NCBI RefSeq assembly: GCF_021789175.1
Contig: NZ_CP084560.1
Coordinates: forward strand, 4,464,001-4,528,000
DNA length: 64,000 bases
DNA from: Arthrobacter sp. FW306-2-2C-D06B
GTDB taxonomy: Bacteria; Actinomycetota; Actinomycetes; Actinomycetales; Micrococcaceae
Direction of reading: 5' to 3'
The number at the start of each line of letters is the position of its first letter. Positions within the stretch are counted from its first letter, which is position 1. Positions 59,809 through 64,000 of the stretch are shown piece by piece. The translations under genes and the position numbers were made by a program. The notes beneath the pieces were generated by a model. That model saw only the letters and a list, made by a program, of their open reading frames with translations. It made no database searches and was not told the origin of the DNA.

Positions 59809-61052
59809 TGATCGCCGAATCAGTCCGCTTCGCCCTGACCGGGGTGATGGCCAACAAGATGCGCTCCATCCTCACCACCTTGGGCATCTTGATCGGCATC
59901 GCCTCCGTCATCATCCTGCTGGCCGTGGGAGCCGGAACCTCCAACGCCATCAAGGCCCAGATCGGCAAACTGGGAACCAACGTACTCACCGTGAGCCGCC
60001 AGACGACCGCAGGCGGCCGCGCCGCGGGCGGCGGACAAGCCGTCACCGGTCCGCGGTCCCGTGGCACCAACCTCACGCTCCAGGACATGGCCGCGCTGAC
60101 GGATCCCGTCATGGCCCCCGACGTCGCCGCAACGGCTCCGGTGGTCACGGCACAGAACGTCACGGGTACTTACCAGGACGCAACCCACGCGGTCGCAACA
60201 TTCGTGGGGACCACGCCGTCGTACTTTTCCATTTCGAACGACACGCTCGCGGCGGGGTCCTACTTCAGCGACGGCGACGCCAGCAGCGGCACCGCAGTTG
60301 CCGTGATCGGCAACACCGTTGCGCAGGACCTGGTGGGCAGCTCGGTGACCTCGGCGGTGGGGCAGACGATCGCCCTCAACGGCCAGAACTTCGTGGTCTC
60401 CGGCGTCCTGGCCCAAAAGGGGTCCTCGGGCCTCAACGATCCAGACGACATTGTGGTGATCCCCTACAGTGCGGCCCAGGACAAGTTCACCGGATACTCG
60501 CCGTCGCTTGCCTCCATCACTGTCCAGGCGAAATCAGCGGACGTGATGAACCAGGCACAGAACGAGGTTCAGATGATCCTCGATGCCAGGCATAACGTCA
60601 CCTCCGCCAACCGTGACTACCAAGTGCGCAACCAAGCGCAGATCCTCACGACAGCCACCACCACCACGGCCACGCTGACCATCCTCTTGGGTGCCGTGGC
60701 CGGCATTTCGCTCCTGGTGGGCGGAATCGGCGTCATGAATATCATGCTCGTAACGGTCACCGAACGTACCCGCGAAATCGGCATCCGCAAGGCGATCGGA
60801 GCCTCGCGGGGCAGCATCGTGAGCCAGTTCCTGATCGAATCGCTCATCATTTCGCTGATCGGCGGGGTGCTGGGAATTGCCGCAGGCTACATCGGCAGCG
60901 CGTTCCCCCTGCTCGGAACGCAACCCGAAGTCCAGTGGTGGACCGTGTGGCTGTCGTTCCTGGTATCGGCTGCAATCGGCTTGATTTTCGGAATCTACCC
61001 GGCCAACAAGGCTGCGAAACTAAGGCCCATCGACGCCCTGCGGTACGAATAG
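59805..61052 (+). CDS. MacB-type ABC permease
   Basis: 415 residues. One N-terminal helix, a large extracytoplasmic domain (about 45-275), and three C-terminal helices with the FtsX-like block GGIGVMNIMLVTVTERTREI. It ends GIYPANKAAKLRPIDALRYE as in MacB. It would move peptides or drugs, or signal across the envelope. Confidence 0.92.
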   Translation: MMIAESVRFALTGVMANKMRSILTTLGILIGIASVIILLAVGAGTSNAIKAQIGKLGTNVLTVSRQTTAGGRAAGGGQAVTGPRSRGTNLTLQDMAALTDPVMAPDVAATAPVVTAQNVTGTYQDATHAVATFVGTTPSYFSISNDTLAAGSYFSDGDASSGTAVAVIGNTVAQDLVGSSVTSAVGQTIALNGQNFVVSGVLAQKGSSGLNDPDDIVVIPYSAAQDKFTGYSPSLASITVQAKSADVMNQAQNEVQMILDARHNVTSANRDYQVRNQAQILTTATTTTATLTILLGAVAGISLLVGGIGVMNIMLVTVTERTREIGIRKAIGASRGSIVSQFLIESLIISLIGGVLGIAAGYIGSAFPLLGTQPEVQWWTVWLSFLVSAAIGLIFGIYPANKAAKLRPIDALRYE

Positions 61053-61110
61053 CCGCCCACCTTCCACTCCCCAGCAACTCAAAAAGAAACAGCCAACAGG
61101 AGATCCACAA

Positions 61111-61524
61111 ATGTCCTATTCAGCACCGGAGCCCGGCCCCACGAACCAGCCGGAGCCCCAGCAGCCCTACACCCAACAGCCCAACGCCGGACAGCCCACC
61201 GCGGTCCTGCAAGCCACCGGCCAGGAACCCACCGGACAGGGTTGGGGCCAACCCCAAGCGCCGGAGCCGTTCGTGCCCAAGAAGCGGTTCCAGATGGGCC
61301 GCCTGACGCAGATCCTCCTTGCCGTGCTGCTTGTTGCTGTCGGCTTCTTCGGAGGCGTTGGCGTCACCAAGCTCATGGATGCCGGCCAGGCCCGTCCCGG
61401 CCGCGGCCAGTTCCAGAACTTCAACGGCCAGGGCGGCCAAGGACGGAACCGGCAGAGCGGCGCTCCGACCAACGGGGCGTCGCCGAGCGCGGTTCCTTCG
61501 GCACCTGCCACCTCGGCACCGTAA
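61111..61524 (+). CDS. Small membrane-anchored accessory protein of the efflux operon
   Basis: 137 residues: a Pro/Gln-rich cytoplasmic lead (about 1-65), one membrane helix (about 67-88) and a Gly/Gln-rich outer tail ending in Ala/Pro/Ser. It lies 58 bases after the MacB permease and is probably co-transcribed. No family recognised. Confidence 0.7.
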   Translation: MSYSAPEPGPTNQPEPQQPYTQQPNAGQPTAVLQATGQEPTGQGWGQPQAPEPFVPKKRFQMGRLTQILLAVLLVAVGFFGGVGVTKLMDAGQARPGRGQFQNFNGQGGQGRNRQSGAPTNGASPSAVPSAPATSAP

Positions 61525-61554
61525 CCACCCAATTGCTCCCCAGCGCCGTACCCA

Positions 61555-61618
61555 CCCAACTAGCTCGCAGTTGTTGTCGTTTTGACGCCTCATAACGACA
61601 ACAACTGCGGGTCAGTTG
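61555..61618. repeat. 64-bp palindromic element, copy 3
   Basis: CCCAACTAGCT to GTCAGTTG with core GTTGTTGTCGTT/AACGACAACAAC and a 12-base centre (61582-61593). The MFS stop codon (61612-61614) is inside its right arm, exactly as for pcaC in copy 1. It fills the convergent gap after the accessory protein. Confidence 0.85.
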
Positions 61619-62805
61619 CTTTTCGCCAAAGGTTTCGCGGCGCCGGCCAGCCACAGTGCGATCAGAATCGGCGCCCCGATCGCAAGCAGGGCCATGTGGA
61701 TGCCGGTGTGGTCACCTAGATATCCCAGAAGCGGCGGCCCGGCGAGAAACGCTACATAACCGATTGTCGAGACCACCGAGACGCGCGCGGCTGCGTGCTT
61801 AGGATCATCGGCAGCAGCGGACATGCCCATCGGGAAAGCCAAAGCCGCGCCGATACCCCAAAGAGCCGCACCCACCCCGGCAAGGATGAGATCGCCCGCG
61901 AAAACGAAGAGGGCCAGGCCCACTGCTGCGGCGGCCATGCTGACCCGCAGCACGGCTACGCGCCCGAACCTGTCGATCGCGCGGCCGCCGAAGAAGCGCA
62001 TGAGCGTCATCGCCGCCACGAAGAGCGCAAACAAAAGCGCGCCTGCCGATTCGGAAGTATTCAAGCCATCGACCGAGGCCTTGGCGATCCAGTCGTTTCC
62101 GGCCCCTTCCGTGAGGGTCGCTCCCAGCACCACCACACCGATCAACAGGGTACGGGTGTCCCGCCAAGCCGACGGGCCCTTCACGGCGGGCGCGCCGCCG
62201 TCGGGCATTGTTCCTGTGGCTTCGTGGGGCATGAAGTAACGCGGCGCCGTCAAAGTGAGAAGGACCACGACGCCGGCAATCACCAACAGGTGCTCCGGTA
62301 GTCCAACGCCGATCTCGGAAAGCCACGCGCCAACCAGCGCACCCACAAAGGCACCCCCGCTAAAAGCCGCGTGGAACTGCGGCATGATGGTGCGCCCGAG
62401 GCGATGTTCGACGTCGGCCCCTTCGATATTCTGCGACACATCCCATAGCCCAACCCCGACGCCGAAGAAAAACAGCGCGAGCGCGGTGGCGACCACGGAG
62501 CCGGCCATCAAGGAGAACGCGATGGCCGCTCCGGCAGAGGCGGCCAGCAGACCGGCAGCGCGGACGGTATTGGCCGTACCGATCCTGCCGACAACCCACC
62601 CCGCGGAGGGCAGCGCCACAAGGGACCCGACGGCGGTGCACAGGAGGAGTGTGCCCATCTGTCCCGACGACAGGTGCAGGGTCTGGGTGACGGCGGGTAT
62701 GCGGGCCGCCCAACTGGCAAAGACCAGCCCGTTCATGCCGAAAACCAGGAAAGTGGCGATTGCCGCGGCTTTGACGTTCGGAGCGGTTCGGGTGCTGGTG
62801 GTCAT
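61612..62805 (-). CDS. MFS transporter
   Basis: 397 residues, twelve membrane helices. GVGLWDVSQNIEGADVEHRL and the GGRAIDRFGRVAVLRVS loop place it with sugar-type or FucP-like MFS members. It ends at AGAAKPLAKSN inside the palindrome. Its start overlaps the DeoR stop (ATGA), so the regulator probably controls it. Confidence 0.88.
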   Translation of the reverse strand: MTTSTRTAPNVKAAAIATFLVFGMNGLVFASWAARIPAVTQTLHLSSGQMGTLLLCTAVGSLVALPSAGWVVGRIGTANTVRAAGLLAASAGAAIAFSLMAGSVVATALALFFFGVGVGLWDVSQNIEGADVEHRLGRTIMPQFHAAFSGGAFVGALVGAWLSEIGVGLPEHLLVIAGVVVLLTLTAPRYFMPHEATGTMPDGGAPAVKGPSAWRDTRTLLIGVVVLGATLTEGAGNDWIAKASVDGLNTSESAGALLFALFVAAMTLMRFFGGRAIDRFGRVAVLRVSMAAAAVGLALFVFAGDLILAGVGAALWGIGAALAFPMGMSAAADDPKHAAARVSVVSTIGYVAFLAGPPLLGYLGDHTGIHMALLAIGAPILIALWLAGAAKPLAKSN

Positions 62806-63578
62806 ACGATCACAACTTCCACGGAGAGATTTTCAAGTAGGGTGCGTTCTTCAGTGTTTGGCTTCCGGTCCGTCACAATGACATCTACCGCGTCCATGGC
62901 TGCAACCAAGGCCACGGCCTGTGCATTCCATTTACTTCCTGTGCAGGCCACGATCACCCGGCCGGCCGATTCCAGGCCTGCCCGCTTGATCGCGGCGTCC
63001 TCGAGATCGTGCGCCAGCAGGCCGTCCTTGAGGTTAATGGCACACGGAGTGACGATCGCGGTGTCAAAGCGTAGAGAGCGGATGTTGGCCTCTGCCATCG
63101 GTCCCCGGAATGACTGCTCGCCGGGAACCAGGCTGCCGCCAGGCAACAAGAGACCGGGACGCCGTCCCGAGGCAAGGTCCGTGGTCAGGAACTCCACCGC
63201 ACGAAGGGACATCGGCATGATGGTCAGTTCCCGCTGCGCGAGCCGGCGCGCGATCTCCGTGGCCGTGGAACCGCTGTCCAGCCACACGTGATCGCGGTCG
63301 CGGAGTAGCCGTTCGACGCCGACGGCGATTCTCTCCTTGGCGTCCTGGTCCTCGAGTTCGCGCTGCCCATAGCCCGGGTTGTCGCCGCGGTCCACGAGGC
63401 TGCGGGCCCCGCCATGCACGCGGCGTAGGACGCCGTGGGACGCGAGGATTTCCAGGTCGCGCCGAATAGTGGCCCCCGAGGCTCCGCATTCGGCAACGAG
63501 CTCGTCAACTGTGATCTCTTCGCGCTTGCGCAGTAGCTCGCCAATGAGCCGGTGGCGGTCAGCAGTCCTCATGCTCAT
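62802..63578 (-). CDS. DeoR/GlpR-family regulator
   Basis: 258 residues. N-terminal winged helix (about 6-60; ITVDELVAECGASGATIRRD) and a sugar-phosphate-binding domain with the DHVWLDSGSTATEIA motif and the GDRKP-like close (VTDRKPNTEERTLLENL). It should sense a sugar phosphate and control the overlapping MFS gene. Confidence 0.9.
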   Translation of the reverse strand: MSMRTADRHRLIGELLRKREEITVDELVAECGASGATIRRDLEILASHGVLRRVHGGARSLVDRGDNPGYGQRELEDQDAKERIAVGVERLLRDRDHVWLDSGSTATEIARRLAQRELTIMPMSLRAVEFLTTDLASGRRPGLLLPGGSLVPGEQSFRGPMAEANIRSLRFDTAIVTPCAINLKDGLLAHDLEDAAIKRAGLESAGRVIVACTGSKWNAQAVALVAAMDAVDVIVTDRKPNTEERTLLENLSVEVVIV

Positions 63579-63599
63579 ATGCTATCCAAGAATGAGCAT
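63571..63599. promoter_or_regulatory. Inverted repeat over the DeoR start codon
   Basis: ATGCTCAT (63571-63578) and ATGAGCAT (63592-63599) are exact inverted copies with a 13-base centre; the left copy covers the start codon. It fits autoregulation of the DeoR-MFS operon. Confidence 0.45.
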
Positions 63600-63649
63600 T
63601 TAATCATTATTGGTGATCATATGGGTGCCTGCATGCCGAACGACTCAAA

Positions 63650-63844
63650 CGCTCGCTCACCTATGACGCATTTCAACCCGACGCTCGCTCACGTATGCCG
63701 CGTTTCAACCCGACGCTCGCTCGCTCACTCGAGGTGAGCGCGCGTCCCGTGGCGACCCGTCAAAGGTGAGCGGGCGTCCCGTGGCGACGCACCAAAGGTG
63801 AGCGAGCGTTCCGAAAAAACACCCCAAAGGTGAGCGAGCGTTCC
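63650..63844. repeat. Two inverted arrays of 32-bp-period repeats
   Basis: The 304-base gap 63579-63882 holds no gene. Three CGCTCGCTCAC blocks start at 63650, 63682 and 63714 and four GTGAGCGNGCG blocks at 63734, 63766, 63798 and 63830, every one spaced 32 bases from the next in its array, and the second set is the inverse of the first. Between blocks lie semi-conserved 21-base strings (TTTCAACCCGA on the left, CGTCCCGTGGCGAC on the right). The axis is near 63731. Confidence 0.85.
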
Positions 63845-63882
63845 CAGGCCCGCGGCCGGCGTCGGCCAGTCTCGGCTGGACG

Positions 63883-64000
63883 TCAGCGCGCCCGCTCTAC
63901 CCGGGACTCGTCCCAGACGGGCTCGGCGGATTCGTAGACTTTGCCGTCGGATCCGAAAACGAGGAAACGGTCGAAGGACTTCGCAAACCAGCGATCGTGC
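63883..64000 (-). CDS. ABC-F family ATPase, C-terminal end
   Basis: Only the last 38 residues fall in the window; the rest lies to the right. The H-loop HDRWFAKSFDRF and the following FGSDGKVYESAEPVWDE are typical of ABC-F translation factors rather than of membrane transporters. The gene converges with the repeat-filled gap. Confidence 0.75.
   Translation of the reverse strand, partial: HDRWFAKSFDRFLVFGSDGKVYESAEPVWDESRVERAR

Noticed and set aside
63650..63844. CRISPR array
   Set aside because: Period is regular, but the 11-base blocks are too short for repeats, the two halves are inverted to each other, the intervening strings are similar rather than unique, and no cas gene is near.
1..64000. 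tRNA, rRNA or riboswitch genes
   Set aside because: No cloverleaf-type sequence, rRNA signature or known riboswitch core was found by eye on either strand; a covariance scan would be needed to exclude weak cases.

Overview
The window reads as a chromosomal segment of a high-GC Gram-positive bacterium of the Arthrobacter/Pseudarthrobacter type (Micrococcaceae). The basis is very high third-position GC, frequent GTG/TTG starts, many ATGA/GTGA stop-start overlaps, the rpsF-ssb-rpsR-rplI-(gap)-dnaB order, and a complete protocatechuate branch with IclR regulators. The genus is an inference from style and content. No rRNA, tRNA, phage, insertion sequence or CRISPR locus was seen.

Region by region. 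(a) 1-12630: catabolism of quinate/shikimate to protocatechuate and on to succinyl-CoA and acetyl-CoA. On the minus strand the order is dehydrogenase, dehydroshikimate dehydratase (quiC), pcaHGBDCFIJ and an IclR regulator cut by the window edge. A second IclR gene and a divergent shikimate/quinate-type symporter lie upstream. (b) 12885-14858: small hypothetical genes and a MoaD-like protein next to an Asp-box beta-propeller. (c) 14859-22629: after a possible small RNA, two divergent operons (GntP permease, KDPG aldolase, N-acyl-D-amino-acid deacylase-like, D-serine-deaminase-like; and sugar kinase, IclR, RidA). Together they can be read as a complete route from N-acetylglucosaminate, or a related amino-sugar acid, to pyruvate and glyceraldehyde 3-phosphate. 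(d) 22774-30280: an EAL protein, a rhodanese, and a sugar ABC importer with a GH20 hexosaminidase and an IclR regulator, fitting uptake and trimming of amino-sugar oligomers. (e) 30442-33650: CsoR-controlled copper export. (f) 33749-40908: mixed small transporters, DoxX, thioesterase and hypothetical genes. (g) 40941-47699: dnaB, a 0.6-kb gap rich in DnaA boxes, two membrane proteins with L7/L12-like tails, an FMN reductase, PhzF, and the S6-SSB-S18-L9 operon. (h) 47727-57376: YnfA, DUF1345, M18 aminopeptidase, a polytopic membrane protein, a NarL-type two-component system with an ABC exporter, and a PAP2/diacylglycerol-kinase fusion. (i) 57535-64000: a MacB-type efflux cassette, an MFS/DeoR pair, and the end of an ABC-F ATPase.

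The intergenic gaps carry several families of repeats: four palindromes built on TGTCGTT-N12-AACGACA, two 98-bp elements with shared inverted ends, a nested palindrome at 39383-39490, and a 195-bp inverted pair of 32-bp-period arrays at 63650-63844. These repeats, the DnaA-box cluster and the reconstructed amino-sugar-acid pathway are the parts most worth a second look.
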